Shown here: piece after piece, positions 25,068 to 34,444 of the stretch
Layout of the letters: each line of letters begins with the position of its first letter
How positions within the stretch are numbered: the stretch's first letter is position 1
DNA from: an uncultured Flavobacteriales bacterium
GTDB lineage: Bacteria > Bacteroidota > Bacteroidia > Flavobacteriales_G > NORP312
DNA: 45,781 nucleotides
Reading direction: 5' to 3'
NCBI GenBank assembly: GCA_905480125.1
Contig: CAJQPE010000020.1
Coordinates: 1 to 45,781, forward strand
Translations under genes and position numbers: made by a program
The notes under the pieces: generated by a model
The model's database searches: none
What the model was told of the DNA's origin: nothing
What the model saw: the letters and a program-made list of their open reading frames with translations, nothing else

Positions 25068-26621
25068 TTAGTCCCAATTGAAAATATCTTCTTTTCTCTT
25101 GGGACGAAAATCTTTATACCATTTAAAATTTTCTAAAATAATTTCGTTCATTGTAACTTGGTTCAAAGGATATAGTGTTGCAATTGGTTGACTCAAAAAT
25201 GTGATGGTTTTAATTTTGCTGCTATCTAGCCTAATAACCATGTTGCTACAAACTGCTTTATTAACTCCAATATAGGTTGAATCTTCATCATTTTTGGCGT
25301 AATATATTGTTTGTCCATTGTTTAAGACATTAATTCTGTATAATTCACTATTTCGGAAATATCCAACCATATCTTTTCCCTTAATTTGGTTGTACTTGGA
25401 AGTGTCTACTTCAGAAATAATAAATGCGTTCTTTAAAAGGGAAAAGTATTTGACCTCACCGTCAAATTGCTTTATCTCAATAAAATCTGAAGTCATTTGG
25501 CTAGCTTCTGACCACATAATTGGCTCACTATACATCTTAATAGTACTATCCATATCTGAGAATACTAAGGAATCACACCTACCTTGCATGTCCCATTTAT
25601 AGAATTGAACATGATTGAAAGCAGAAATATTCTGATATGTTTTAGTACTATCATAATAGGATAATAATGTGTCAGCATGTAGGTAAAATGTGTCTGTCTT
25701 GTATAATTGGGTTAACAAAACATTACCTGTAACGATAGAAGTGCTATCGGCCTCATTATACTTAGAGTAATCACCATTTATAATTAGATTTTCTGAGGTA
25801 TCAATAATAGTAACGTTATCGAAAACCTCACCAATCTCATCTTGCTGATTGTAAAAAATGCTGTCCCCTTCAATTATTTTTTCATTAGATGAGATTGAGG
25901 CATTTTTCACAAAATATGAATTTTTTGTTTTTGGGTTAAGCTCGCCTTTTTCACAATAGATAATGTTTTCTTGAGTTTTGATATGGGTTGGTCCTAAAAA
26001 ATAGGTTATTTCACTTTTAGAATCAAATTTCATTGTGTCTGCTTTAATATCATAATCAGGATGTTTTAGATGGACGCTGTCCTTGAAAAAGAAATATTTA
26101 GAATTAGGATAATAATAACCTTGATTACTTGTTAATGTGCTTCTTTCTTCCTTATTGAATATTGTTCCCCCACCAAGGTAATAACCAAATTCATTTTTCA
26201 GGTCATAATTTAATTGATTACAATTTAGAATTATTTGATTGTTGTCTAGTTCAACATGCCCGCGTATTCGAGCATATTTTGAGTTTCCACTGTAGTGTAG
26301 CGTGTCCCCATATAAAATAAGGCTGTCTCCTTGAATAATTCTAACATTATTGTATGCATCTAAATCATTAGTTTTAGAGAAGAAATAGGCACTATCACAA
26401 TACATATAAACATCATCTTGCTTAAAAGCAACATTACCAATGAGACGTTTAGCTCCTTTACCTTTTTTAGGGTCGACTTCTAAGGAGTTAGCGCTAATAA
26501 TTTGTACTTTCTTCTTGCTTTTATTAAGCTTGCTTTGTGCCTGTCCTCCAAGACTTAATATGACGTAAAAAATAATGAAAACTCCTCTATAAAATTCGGA
26601 GTTATTCATAATATACTTCAT
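25068..26621 (-). CDS. OstA/LptA-like outer-membrane biogenesis protein
   Basis: 517 residues with an N-terminal signal sequence (GVFIIFYVILSLGGQAQS) and repeated OstA-type strands: ANSLEVDPKKGKGAKRLIGN, VYMYCDSAYFFSKTND, DSLILYGDTLHYSGNSKYAR and IRGHVELDNNQIILNCNQL. Each unit follows the pattern of the LptA/LptD periplasmic beta-jellyroll, which forms a bridge for lipopolysaccharide. Bacteroidota carry this long form without the LptD barrel; the exact role is not settled. An alternative start is the ATG four codons downstream. It is the last gene of the run that begins with the channel gene, 8 bp after purA. Confidence 0.85.
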   Translation of the reverse strand: MKYIMNNSEFYRGVFIIFYVILSLGGQAQSKLNKSKKKVQIISANSLEVDPKKGKGAKRLIGNVAFKQDDVYMYCDSAYFFSKTNDLDAYNNVRIIQGDSLILYGDTLHYSGNSKYARIRGHVELDNNQIILNCNQLNYDLKNEFGYYLGGGTIFNKEERSTLTSNQGYYYPNSKYFFFKDSVHLKHPDYDIKADTMKFDSKSEITYFLGPTHIKTQENIIYCEKGELNPKTKNSYFVKNASISSNEKIIEGDSIFYNQQDEIGEVFDNVTIIDTSENLIINGDYSKYNEADSTSIVTGNVLLTQLYKTDTFYLHADTLLSYYDSTKTYQNISAFNHVQFYKWDMQGRCDSLVFSDMDSTIKMYSEPIMWSEASQMTSDFIEIKQFDGEVKYFSLLKNAFIISEVDTSKYNQIKGKDMVGYFRNSELYRINVLNNGQTIYYAKNDEDSTYIGVNKAVCSNMVIRLDSSKIKTITFLSQPIATLYPLNQVTMNEIILENFKWYKDFRPKRKEDIFNWD

Positions 26622-26629
26622 GGAATTTT

Positions 26630-27913
26630 TTATGCTAACGCTTTATCTCTATGAATAGTTTGGCTTCTGTTAGGTCCAACTGAAATAATTGTAATGGGTA
26701 ACTCTAATTCCTTTTCTAAAAACTCAACATAGGAGATGAGTTGGATTGGTAAATTATCTAAATCAGTAATACCTGTAAGATCTTGTTTCCAACCTGGCAA
26801 TTCTTCGTAAATCGGAGAAACAAGACTTTCGGCAACATCATAAGGAAAGTGTGAAATTTCCTCACCTTTATAATTATAATGAGTACAAACTTTAATATTA
26901 TCAAAACAACTAAGAACATCCGCTTTCATCATAATTAACTTTGTAACTCCATTAATCATGCAAGCGTATTTTAACGCAGGTAAATCTATCCAACCGCATC
27001 TTCTTGGCCGACCCGTAGTAGCACCAAACTCGTTACCTTCTTTTTGCATTAACTCGCCATCATCATCGAAAAGTTCTGTCGGGAATGGGCCGCTGCCAAC
27101 CCTAGTACAATATGCTTTGAATATACCAAAAACTTCTCCAATTCTATTTGGAGCGATTCCTAAACCTGTGCAGGCTCCTGCACAGACAGTATTAGAGGAT
27201 GTCACGAACGGATATGAACCAAAATCAATGTCTAGTAAAGAACCTTGAGCCCCCTCTGCTAGAACCGCTTTGCCAGTTTTCATTGCATTATTTAACTCAT
27301 GCTCGCTATCAATATGTTTCAATTTTTTAAGCTCTTCAGCCGCAGCTAACCACGTTTTTTCCATGGCGTCTAATTCTGATGTATCGAACTCAAATTGAGC
27401 CAAAAGTGAAAGATGCTTCTGTTTTAATGTTTTGTATTTCTCAAGAAAGTAAACTTCTGAAATATCACCAATTCTTAAGCCATTACGACCAGTTTTATCC
27501 ATATAGGTAGGACCGATTCCCTTAAGTGTTGAACCAATTTTTTCCTTGCCTTTTGCTTTTTCAGATGCTGCATCTAGCAGGCGATGAGTGGGAAGAATTA
27601 GATGAGCTTTTTTAGAAAGTACTAAGTTCGATTTTACATCAACACCTAATTCGGCTAGGGCATTAATTTCTTTTTTGAAAATAACGGGATCAATTACAAC
27701 ACCATTTCCTACAATGTTTAATGTATTTTCTCTAAATATCCCAGAAGGAATAGTATGAAGAACATGCTTGATGCCATTAAACTCTAATGTGTGCCCCGCG
27801 TTTGGACCACCCTGAAAACGAGCAATAATGTCGTATTTTGGAGTCAGAACATCAACAATTTTTCCTTTTCCTTCATCACCCCATTGCAGTCCTAAAAGTA
27901 CATCAACCTTCAT
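26630..27913 (-). CDS. purA: Adenylosuccinate synthase
   Basis: GTP-dependent joining of IMP and aspartate, the first committed step from IMP to AMP. The 427 residues are typical. The N-terminal GLQWGDEGKGKIVD contains the phosphate-binding loop, with the catalytic Asp, and GGPNAGHT follows. IGSTLKGIGPTYMDKTGRNG, LLDIDFGSYPFVTSSNT and TRVGSGPFPTEL are also present, and NRSQTIH lies near the end. It lies 11 bp after the STAS gene and 8 bp before the ostA-like gene. In E. coli PurA is inhibited by (p)ppGpp, so the presence of rel in the same operon is notable. Confidence 0.98.
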   Translation of the reverse strand: MKVDVLLGLQWGDEGKGKIVDVLTPKYDIIARFQGGPNAGHTLEFNGIKHVLHTIPSGIFRENTLNIVGNGVVIDPVIFKKEINALAELGVDVKSNLVLSKKAHLILPTHRLLDAASEKAKGKEKIGSTLKGIGPTYMDKTGRNGLRIGDISEVYFLEKYKTLKQKHLSLLAQFEFDTSELDAMEKTWLAAAEELKKLKHIDSEHELNNAMKTGKAVLAEGAQGSLLDIDFGSYPFVTSSNTVCAGACTGLGIAPNRIGEVFGIFKAYCTRVGSGPFPTELFDDDGELMQKEGNEFGATTGRPRRCGWIDLPALKYACMINGVTKLIMMKADVLSCFDNIKVCTHYNYKGEEISHFPYDVAESLVSPIYEELPGWKQDLTGITDLDNLPIQLISYVEFLEKELELPITIISVGPNRSQTIHRDKALA

Positions 27914-27924
27914 TTTTTTGTTTA

Positions 27925-28299
27925 TTAGTTATCCGAAACGTTCGAATTTATTTCTTTTTTTATAATATTTTTAGCCTCATAGGTGGTCATAGCCACATTA
28001 AACACAGTGTTTAATTTAGTTATCAAAAGTAGTTGATTGATTTTTTTTGGAACGTTACAAATAATTAATTCTCCGCCAGAGTTACGAACTTTTGTTAATA
28101 ACCCAATTAATATATTAAGTCCAGTGCTATTAAGGTAGCTTAATTTTTCTAAATTGAAAACAAAATAGATAATTCCATCATTTAACTTTTCCTCAAATGA
28201 ATTAACGAGGTCATTTGCTGATTCCTTATCCAGTAGATTACCAATTAGATTATAATCTGAAAAACTTTCGGTTTGTGTTACTGAAAAACTAAGCTCCAT
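27925..28299 (-). CDS. STAS-domain protein (anti-sigma-factor-antagonist type)
   Basis: A 124-residue stand-alone STAS domain. The conserved phosphorylation loop reads [15 protein letters not shown]59 sits where SpoIIAA-like proteins carry the regulated serine and S58 precedes it, so phosphorylation control is possible. The C-terminus ends in an Asn/Ser-rich tail. Family members bind an anti-sigma kinase or related partner; no such partner is coded in the window. The start overlaps the fur-like gene by 11 bases, and purA follows after 11 bp. It is about 30 residues of STAS core plus flanks, with no missing strand. Confidence 0.85.
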   Translation of the reverse strand: MELSFSVTQTESFSDYNLIGNLLDKESANDLVNSFEEKLNDGIIYFVFNLEKLSYLNSTGLNILIGLLTKVRNSGGELIICNVPKKINQLLLITKLNTVFNVAMTTYEAKNIIKKEINSNVSDN

Positions 28300-28750
28300 T
28301 ATTTTTTCTTTTTTCTTTTTTACACTCTTGACAGATTCCGTATAAATTTAGGGAGTGATTCAATACATCAAACGCTAATTCTTCACTGACGGTAGTTTTA
28401 ATGTTGTGTATTCTCGGATCACAAAATTCAACAACGTTATTACATTCAACGCACACCACATGGTCATGTTGTTTTGATCCATGAGATTTTTCAAATTGGC
28501 TAGTGTTTTTACCAAACTGATGCTTTCTTATTAATGCGCAATCAATTAATAAATCGATCGTATTATATAATGTCGCACGACTAACTCGATATTTCTTATT
28601 TTTCATTTGGATATAAAGTGATTCTATATCGAAATGGTCTGTATTAGTATAAACTTCATCTAAAATGGCAAATCGCTCAGGAGTTTTACGATGTCCGTTT
28701 ATTTCAAGGTAATCTGAAAATATTTCTGTAACGTTATCTAAAATACTCAT
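28289..28750 (-). CDS. Fur-family metal-responsive transcription regulator
   Basis: 153 residues. The winged-helix DNA-binding part ([17 protein letters not shown], then [18 protein letters not shown]) is followed by the dimerisation domain with metal ligands: HDH at 95-97, and the structural zinc cysteines C100/C103 (CVEC) and C140/C143 (CQEC). H39 and E87 are further candidate ligands. This layout is Fur-like, but the target metal (iron, zinc or peroxide sensing) cannot be read from sequence. The start is one base after the rel stop and the end overlaps the STAS gene, so it is part of the rel operon. Confidence 0.93.
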   Translation of the reverse strand: MSILDNVTEIFSDYLEINGHRKTPERFAILDEVYTNTDHFDIESLYIQMKNKKYRVSRATLYNTIDLLIDCALIRKHQFGKNTSQFEKSHGSKQHDHVVCVECNNVVEFCDPRIHNIKTTVSEELAFDVLNHSLNLYGICQECKKEKRKNNGA

Positions 28751-28751
28751 T

Positions 28752-30950
28752 TTACTTGCTATCTAGTCGTTCGATACTGTGAACACCTTTAATTATCTTT
28801 AATTTGTTGGTAAGCGTATTGAGATGTTCAGTATCTTGAACAAATAACATGATTTTTCCTTCAAAAATACCATCTACCGATTCAAAACTAATTGACTGCA
28901 TGTTAATTTTTGATTGATTAGAAATAACTCGGGTAATTCCATTAACTAGACCCATATCGTCAATGCCTCTAATTGTAAGTCCAGCAAGGAAAGAAATTGA
29001 TTCTTGGCTAGTCCATTTAGCTTGAACAATTCTGTAGGCATAGTTTGCCATTAATTGCATAGCATTTGGGCATGTTACTCGATGAATTTTGATTCCTTCG
29101 TTAATGGTTATAAAACCAAATACACTATCACCAGGTATTGGAGAGCAGCAGGGCGATAGTTTGTAATCAATATCGTCCATGTTCTCTCCAAGAACAAGCA
29201 TGTCGGCTTTCCCCCGAACATTTGTTACAAGTTCTTTGAGAGATTTTTCTGCTTTTTTTGGTTTATCAAACTGTAGAATGCCATTTTCTTGAGAGAGCTT
29301 TTTTAGCTTACTTAAATCGATTAGCCCTTTGGCAATAGCAAAGTTTAAGTCAAGCTGATTTTGTTGTTTGTAGAATGCAAGTATTCCTGTTTGATTATCT
29401 TCAGAAAGTTGAATTTTATAACTTTTTAACTTGCGTAAAAAGATTGTTTCTCCTTCTTTGGCTAGCGTTCTTTTTTCTTCTTTAAGAAGAGCTTTTATTT
29501 TAGATTTTGCTTTTCCTGTAACAACAAAATTTAGCCAATCTTCTTTTGCTTTTTGTTTCTTTGAAGTAATAATATCGACTTGGTCTCCACTTTTTAACTC
29601 ATGGCTCAGTGAAACCAGTTTGTAGTTAACCCTAGCCCCGATGCATTTTTCACCAACTTGGGTATGAATTTCGAAGGCAAAATCTAAGGTTGTAGATCGA
29701 GAAGGAAGAGTTTTCAATTCTCCTGTTGGTGTAAAAATAAATATCTCTTTAGTAAAAAGGTTTAGTTTGAAATCATCTACAAAATCTACAGCATCAATAT
29801 CTGGATTTTCAAGCATTTCTCGAATTCTACGTATCCATTCATCAAGAGCAGATTCGGATCCTGATCCTTTATATTTCCAATGAGCCGCAAAACCTTTCTC
29901 CGCAATATCGTCCATTCGTTTTGTACGAATTTGGACTTCAACCCATTTACCTGTTGGACTCATTACAGTTGTGTGCAGCGATTCGTATCCGTTGGCTTTT
30001 GGAGTAGAAATCCAGTCTCTTAGTCTGTCTGGATTTGGCGTGTAAAAATCTGTTACCATGGAATATGCTTTCCAACAATCTGCTTTTTCCTCGTTTTGTT
30101 CTGAGGTTATTACAATACGAATTGCAAAAACGTCATATACCTCTTCAAAAGGAATACCTTTTTTTTGCATTTTATTCCAAATAGAAAAGATAGACTTGGT
30201 TCTGCCTTTAACATCATAGGTTATACCCCCGCTATCTAACTTTCGTTTTATAGGTAACGTAAATTGATTGACAAATCTAGTTCGAACAGCTTTCGTTTTT
30301 TTTAGTTTGCCCTCAATAGATTCGTAAACATCTGGTTCTGTGTGTTTAAGCCCCAAATCTTCCAAGTCTGATTTTATTGAATATAAGCCAAGGCGATGGG
30401 CTAGTGGTGCGTATAAAAATAATGTTTCAGCAGCAATTTTTCTCTTTTTGTGACCAGGCATTGAGCCGAGTGTTCGCATATTATGTAATCTATCAGCAAG
30501 TTTGATAAGAATTACCCGAACGTCATCCGAAAGAGTAAGTAACATTTTCCTGAAATTCTCCGCTTGAATTGAGGATGTTTGATCAAATACTTGAGATATT
30601 TTTGTCAATCCATCAATAATTCGCGCTACTGTTTCTCCAAATATGCCATCAATGTCATCAAGAGTAACATCTGTATCTTCAACAACATCGTGCAGAAGTG
30701 CGCAGACTATTGATGTTGTGCTCAGTCCAATCTCGTCAACAACAATTTGTGCAACTTCTATGGGGTGATAAATATATGGTTCACCAGACTTTCTTCGGGT
30801 TCCAGAGTGCGCATCTAAAGCCATATCAAAGGCTTTACGTATTATTAATTGATCTGCACTTTTACTTTTACTTTTACTCGCTCTTACAAGAGCTTTATAG
30901 CGTTTGTTTATTTCTTCCCTTTCTTTTGCAGTATCGTATTGTTGCTCCAT
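28752..30950 (-). CDS. rel: Bifunctional (p)ppGpp synthetase/hydrolase
   Basis: 732 residues in the usual RelA/SpoT order. The N-terminal HD hydrolase domain (about 40-190) keeps H62 in [10 protein letters not shown]87-D88 and E91-D92 in LLHDVVEDT, so hydrolysis should be active. The synthetase domain has [11 protein letters not shown]-like [13 protein letters not shown] and [22 protein letters not shown] and [24 protein letters not shown] domain (about 400-465, [20 protein letters not shown]) and a C-terminal ACT domain (last about 80 residues) follow. A Lys/Ser run at 26-31 comes from a small DNA repeat. It starts right after the stop of the frameshifted channel gene and ends one base before fur. 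Confidence 0.96.
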   Translation of the reverse strand: MEQQYDTAKEREEINKRYKALVRASKSKSKSADQLIIRKAFDMALDAHSGTRRKSGEPYIYHPIEVAQIVVDEIGLSTTSIVCALLHDVVEDTDVTLDDIDGIFGETVARIIDGLTKISQVFDQTSSIQAENFRKMLLTLSDDVRVILIKLADRLHNMRTLGSMPGHKKRKIAAETLFLYAPLAHRLGLYSIKSDLEDLGLKHTEPDVYESIEGKLKKTKAVRTRFVNQFTLPIKRKLDSGGITYDVKGRTKSIFSIWNKMQKKGIPFEEVYDVFAIRIVITSEQNEEKADCWKAYSMVTDFYTPNPDRLRDWISTPKANGYESLHTTVMSPTGKWVEVQIRTKRMDDIAEKGFAAHWKYKGSGSESALDEWIRRIREMLENPDIDAVDFVDDFKLNLFTKEIFIFTPTGELKTLPSRSTTLDFAFEIHTQVGEKCIGARVNYKLVSLSHELKSGDQVDIITSKKQKAKEDWLNFVVTGKAKSKIKALLKEEKRTLAKEGETIFLRKLKSYKIQLSEDNQTGILAFYKQQNQLDLNFAIAKGLIDLSKLKKLSQENGILQFDKPKKAEKSLKELVTNVRGKADMLVLGENMDDIDYKLSPCCSPIPGDSVFGFITINEGIKIHRVTCPNAMQLMANYAYRIVQAKWTSQESISFLAGLTIRGIDDMGLVNGITRVISNQSKINMQSISFESVDGIFEGKIMLFVQDTEHLNTLTNKLKIIKGVHSIERLDSK

Positions 30951-32632
30951 CTATCTTAAAATCTTCCTAACAAATGCCACAGTAAAATAAGACATCAAAA
31001 ATACACCTACCCAGCCTTCAATAGCTGACAACATTCTAAAAAACCTGTCGGGAAGTAATCGCCATAACCGATTGTTAAGAATGTTACAGCACTATGGTAA
31101 AAAGCAGATTCCAACTGCGATAATTCACCGTCACCACCTGGGTGACTAACAGATTGAACAATTTCGGACCCTTTTTCGAAATGAGGCAGAGCAAAATAGG
31201 TTAAACTAAATGCAATATAAATCAATATACTGCTTAAAAGAACTCTAACAGGATTTGTAGCATACAAACCGATTTTGTCAAAAACAAAATATTCAAAAGC
31301 GGTCCTAGGGTAGGCCCAAAATTTATTGGCAGAATTAGTAATAATTGCTTCTTCAGTTTTTGCTCTAAGTTCATGTCTTTTAAATTCTACATACGCGTAG
31401 TCTTCATCGTCATATTGACCTAAATTGTGAAAGTTTTCCTTTAATATTCTGAATTGTTCAGATTTTTGTTTATTTGTTGTTTTTTCTTTTTGATTATAAA
31501 TAATATCAAAGATATTACTCTCGTTCCAATCTAAATAGAGCTGACCTAAATTCCGCATTCCTGTAAAGTTTAGCACTGAGACTTTAGCGCGTCCTTTAGT
31601 ATCTTGCAATTGAATAATATCCCTATTAATGCAATCGGTTAAATTTAAATAACCGCATTTGTCGACTCTAAGATCTACAAATGTTTCGAGCTCACATTCA
31701 ATAAATGAAAGCTGCGAAGAAATGGAACGATAAAACGACACGCTGCCTGTTCCAAATTTCGCGTTATCAAATATAGCTGAATCAGTCCCAAAATTAACCA
31801 TATGAAAGTTAACCTCCCCATGACCAAAGTTTGATGACTTAAAATTCACTTTTCCCGATGTGAATATGCTTTCTTCGAAAGTAACTTTTCCATTACCGAA
31901 CTGAATTCTTCTAAAATCACTTTTTCCCGCTCCAAAATCACATCGTTTAAAGTCTACTTCACCACCGCCAAAATCACATTGGTCAAATATTTTATGTCCT
32001 TCACCAAATTGAGAAAAATGAAAATCGACTTTACCATCGTTAAAAGTTACTTTTTTGAAGTTTGTAGTTCCATTTCCAAAAATACAATTAACAAAAGTTA
32101 CGTTACCAAAGTGAAATTTAGACTCTTCAAAGGTTACATCACAATTTCCAAAATTTGTGAATTGAAAATCAGCATCGCCTTTTCCGAAATAAGCTTTAGA
32201 AAAGTTAACTAATCCTTTAAAAACACTTTTGTGGAAAGAGACGGTTCCTTTTCCAAAATGTGTATCTGTGAAATTGGCGTCTTTTTCGAAAATCGCCATC
32301 GAAAAATCTATAATGCTAGAACTATCAAAGAAAGACCCAGTAGCGTTGACTTGTTGAATTGAAACTTTAGTAACATCGTCTATTCCATTTTCCGTACGAT
32401 ATTCTGAAAGTGAGAAGCCATGAATATAACACCCCGATATATCAAGCTCGCTTCCATTATTTATTTTTTCATAGATATAACTAGGCTCAATGACACCATA
32501 TTTTCTAGAAAAGTACTCATCACCATCTTTATCGAAATACCTAACTACAGCCGTTTTAGAAGCAGTAAGAGCTGAATTAACAATAAACGCTTCTTCGTTT
32601 ATCTTAACAGTATAAATACTATTTAAATTCAT
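30951..32632 (-). CDS. Potassium channel with 12-residue repeat domain; -1 frameshift before the last helix
   Basis: In the zero frame the protein stops at 31007 after 541 residues, just past the selectivity filter (TFLTIGYGDYFPTGF). The missing second pore helix is encoded in the -1 frame, which reads RMLSAIEGWVGVFLMSYFTV and ends at a TAG abutting the rel start; the combined product is 560 residues. The shift point is the heptamer T TTT TTA. Domains: N-terminal part (1-110), 15 repeats of about 12 residues with an FGxGxVxF core (126-304), a linker helix region (380-460), helix 1 (about 463-482) and the pore loop (508-528). Other readings are a real one-base deletion or an assembly error in a T run. 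Family members are taken to be K+ channels from the GYGD filter. Confidence 0.8.
31037..31043 (-). other. U UUU UUA slippery heptamer at the channel frameshift
   Basis: On the minus strand the sequence reads GGT TTT TTA GAA in the zero frame, so the heptamer T-TTT-TTA has the codon phase needed for -1 tandem slippage, the same heptamer HIV-1 uses. After slippage the next codon is AGA and the TM2 sequence follows. A weak stem (CAGC paired with GCTG, 8-nt loop) starts about 10 nt downstream. Seven T instead of six would also restore the frame, so a homopolymer deletion cannot be excluded. Confidence 0.6.
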
Positions 32633-32662
32633 AAATCTAACTATTATAAGTACGCTTCGAAT

Positions 32663-32806
32663 TTAGAAATAAAAAGAAAGAATGTAAAGTAAAGCGGCTA
32701 ATATTAAGCTAATAATGGTATAAAAGATAACTTTATTTTGATTATCAATTGGAACATCTTTTAATATATTTGATGTTTTACCACGTGAAAACCAGTCTAA
32801 ATTCAT
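32663..32806 (-). CDS. 47-residue single-helix membrane protein
   Basis: Starts with ATG at 32806, 7 bases after the stop of the thioredoxin-fold gene (an upstream in-frame ATG at 32884 lies inside that gene and is not preferred). The N-terminal half is polar (MNLDWFSRGKTSNILKDVPI), and a single hydrophobic helix spans about 27-45, reaching the C-terminus. It resembles a tail-anchored small protein. No family is recognised. The channel gene starts 30 bp downstream, so it bridges the thioredoxin pair and the channel-rel operon. Confidence 0.55.
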   Translation of the reverse strand: MNLDWFSRGKTSNILKDVPIDNQNKVIFYTIISLILAALLYILSFYF

Positions 32807-32813
32807 TTCTATA

Positions 32814-33362
32814 TTATTGTGTGAAGCCTTTGAAATTTTTGCTGTATTCGACCCAGCTCTGCTTCTTATGGGTGTTTGTTCCAAAATAATTTAAGATTTT
32901 TTCTAAATCTTGAGCTGATTTAAACCCTTGAACGATACCAATATTAGATTTAGATTCATCATATATGGCAAAAGAAGGATAAGACAATTTACCTTGTAAC
33001 ATCTCTACCGCAAATTCGTGAGTTCGGTTCTTTTTTGTGTACTTCTTTCCATTTATGGTAATCTCTTTGTTCGATTCTGCATTGAATTTCACGGCATAAA
33101 AGTTTTTATTCATGTATTCAACAATTTGAGTATTTTGAAAGGTTGTCGCATCCATTCGTTTGCACCAGCCACACCAATCTGTATATACATCAAAAAACAT
33201 CTTTTTTGGAACAGTTTTATTTGCATCAACAGCTTCTTGCATTGTCATCCAGTTTATTTGTGTTTTTTTAGGTTCATCGCCAATAACTGTAAACGAACTA
33301 ATTACTAACAATGCAGCGAAAAGTATAACAACTATAGCTCCATATATACCAGGTTTTTTCAT
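32814..33362 (-). CDS. Membrane-anchored thioredoxin-fold protein
   Basis: 182 residues. An N-terminal membrane segment (GAIVVILFAALLVISSF, about 8-25) is followed by a thioredoxin fold with the redox motif WCGWC (C64, C67) in FDVYTDWCGWCKRMDATTF, and the cis-Pro region LSYPSFAIYD. The conserved FNAESNKE segment after the second strand marks the DUF255/thioredoxin_7-like subgroup. Its ATG overlaps the stop of the upstream paralogue by 4 bases. The likely site is the periplasmic face of the membrane. The partner protein is unknown. Confidence 0.85.
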   Translation of the reverse strand: MKKPGIYGAIVVILFAALLVISSFTVIGDEPKKTQINWMTMQEAVDANKTVPKKMFFDVYTDWCGWCKRMDATTFQNTQIVEYMNKNFYAVKFNAESNKEITINGKKYTKKNRTHEFAVEMLQGKLSYPSFAIYDESKSNIGIVQGFKSAQDLEKILNYFGTNTHKKQSWVEYSKNFKGFTQ

Positions 33363-33955
33363 TTTTTGACTCCCTGTTGTTGCTTAACCTGCTTAGTGAT
33401 TTGCTGCAGATAGGCCTGATTTCTATTCTTTCCAAAAAATAAAATAATACCTAGCAAGTCATCAACTTGTAAGTAGCCCTTATAAATTACTGATCTCTGA
33501 AGGTTTTCGTCTAAAATAACATAAGACGGGTAGGAGAGTTGGTATTCAAGTATTGAAGCTGCAAATTGGTGGGTACTTCTTGATTTGCCAGGGTTTGGAT
33601 TTACAAAGGAATGTCCGTTAAAGTCGATTGATTCCGACATTTCTGCATTGAACTTTACTGGATAATAATACTTATTCATTATACTAATAATAACTGGATC
33701 TTGAAAAGTAGTTTTGTCCATCTTTTTGCACCAGCCACACCAATTCGTGTAGAAATCAATATACATTTTCTTAGGTGGTAGTCTTTGATTTACGGGAATG
33801 GTTGTGTCGTTATAAGCAATCATATCTTTTTGATGTTGTTCGATAGCTTCGAACCAAGTCATCCATTTAATTTCTGGTTGAACTGCAGCCTCTTGAGCAT
33901 TAGAAAAGATAAAAGACAGAAAAAATATTGAAGAAAGAAATAAACGCTTTATCAT
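33359..33955 (-). CDS. Secreted thioredoxin-fold protein, paralogue of the next gene
   Basis: 198 residues with a signal peptide (MIKRLFLSSIFFLSFIFSNA) and a thioredoxin fold with WCGWC (C73, C76) in FYTNWCGWCKKMDKTTFQD. It shares the layout of the downstream gene block for block: WMTW.EA near the start, PVKFNAEMSE after the redox motif, THQFA and LSYPSYVILDE at the cis-Pro. The two clearly arose by tandem duplication. It has a longer insert before the redox motif (residues 45-62) and a Gln/Lys-rich tail. It ends with a 4-base overlap to its paralogue. Confidence 0.87.
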   Translation of the reverse strand: MIKRLFLSSIFFLSFIFSNAQEAAVQPEIKWMTWFEAIEQHQKDMIAYNDTTIPVNQRLPPKKMYIDFYTNWCGWCKKMDKTTFQDPVIISIMNKYYYPVKFNAEMSESIDFNGHSFVNPNPGKSRSTHQFAASILEYQLSYPSYVILDENLQRSVIYKGYLQVDDLLGIILFFGKNRNQAYLQQITKQVKQQQGVKK

Positions 33956-33997
33956 GTTATTCGTTTGTAATAATTTGAGTTTGCTAATTTACAAAAA

Positions 33998-34444
33998 TTA
34001 AGCCATAGAGTGCAGTATTGTCATTTCTAGGGATTGGAAAGGTTCACCGTTTTTATCTAGAAATTCATAAAGCCATGAAATTTTACCAGTTTTTTTAGCT
34101 TTACTTAACTTAATATCAAGTATTGTAATTCTACTGTGAATTAAATTGTCAACGTAAATTGGTTTTATAAAAATCCAATTATTAACACCGATTCCACAGA
34201 TTACAGTATGACCAAATAGGGGAAGCCAATGATTTTTATGTATTTCATGGAAAATTTGGGGTCCACTTGCTATTAAGCCCCCGAATACACTTTTCTGCCC
34301 ACCTTCTTTAGATAAATGAAAAGGTAGTGGATCCCATTGCTTTGCGTAAGCGATTATCTGTTTTTCGTTCAATGAGCATTTGCCAAAATCAAATACTTTA
34401 TTCTTATGAAATTCAGAAAATGGAATTTTTTTCTTACTTGACAC
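33998..34444 (-). CDS. MaoC-like hot-dog-fold dehydratase domain protein
   Basis: 148 residues in a single hot-dog domain. The hydratase signature is visible as IIAYAKQWDPLPFHLS (Asp and His that would be the catalytic pair), followed by the SVFGGLIASGPQI loop. The C-terminal strands (NLIHSRITILDIKLSKAKKT) fit the fold. Family members hydrate or dehydrate enoyl-CoA or enoyl-ACP thioesters; the substrate here is unknown. It overlaps the end of the POT transporter gene by 11 bases, which is an odd partner and suggests only transcriptional linkage. Confidence 0.8.
   Translation of the reverse strand: MSSKKKIPFSEFHKNKVFDFGKCSLNEKQIIAYAKQWDPLPFHLSKEGGQKSVFGGLIASGPQIFHEIHKNHWLPLFGHTVICGIGVNNWIFIKPIYVDNLIHSRITILDIKLSKAKKTGKISWLYEFLDKNGEPFQSLEMTILHSMA

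Noticed and set aside
30859-30878. Short hexanucleotide repeat in the 5' part of rel (three units of CTTTTA)
   Set aside because: Only three in-frame units, encoding Lys-Ser pairs. A change in copy number would not shift the frame, so it is unlikely to be a phase-variation tract.
32807-32884. N-terminal extension of the 47-residue membrane protein to 73 residues
   Set aside because: The extension lies wholly inside the thioredoxin-fold gene in another frame. The ATG at 32806, 7 bases after that gene's stop, is the more sensible start.
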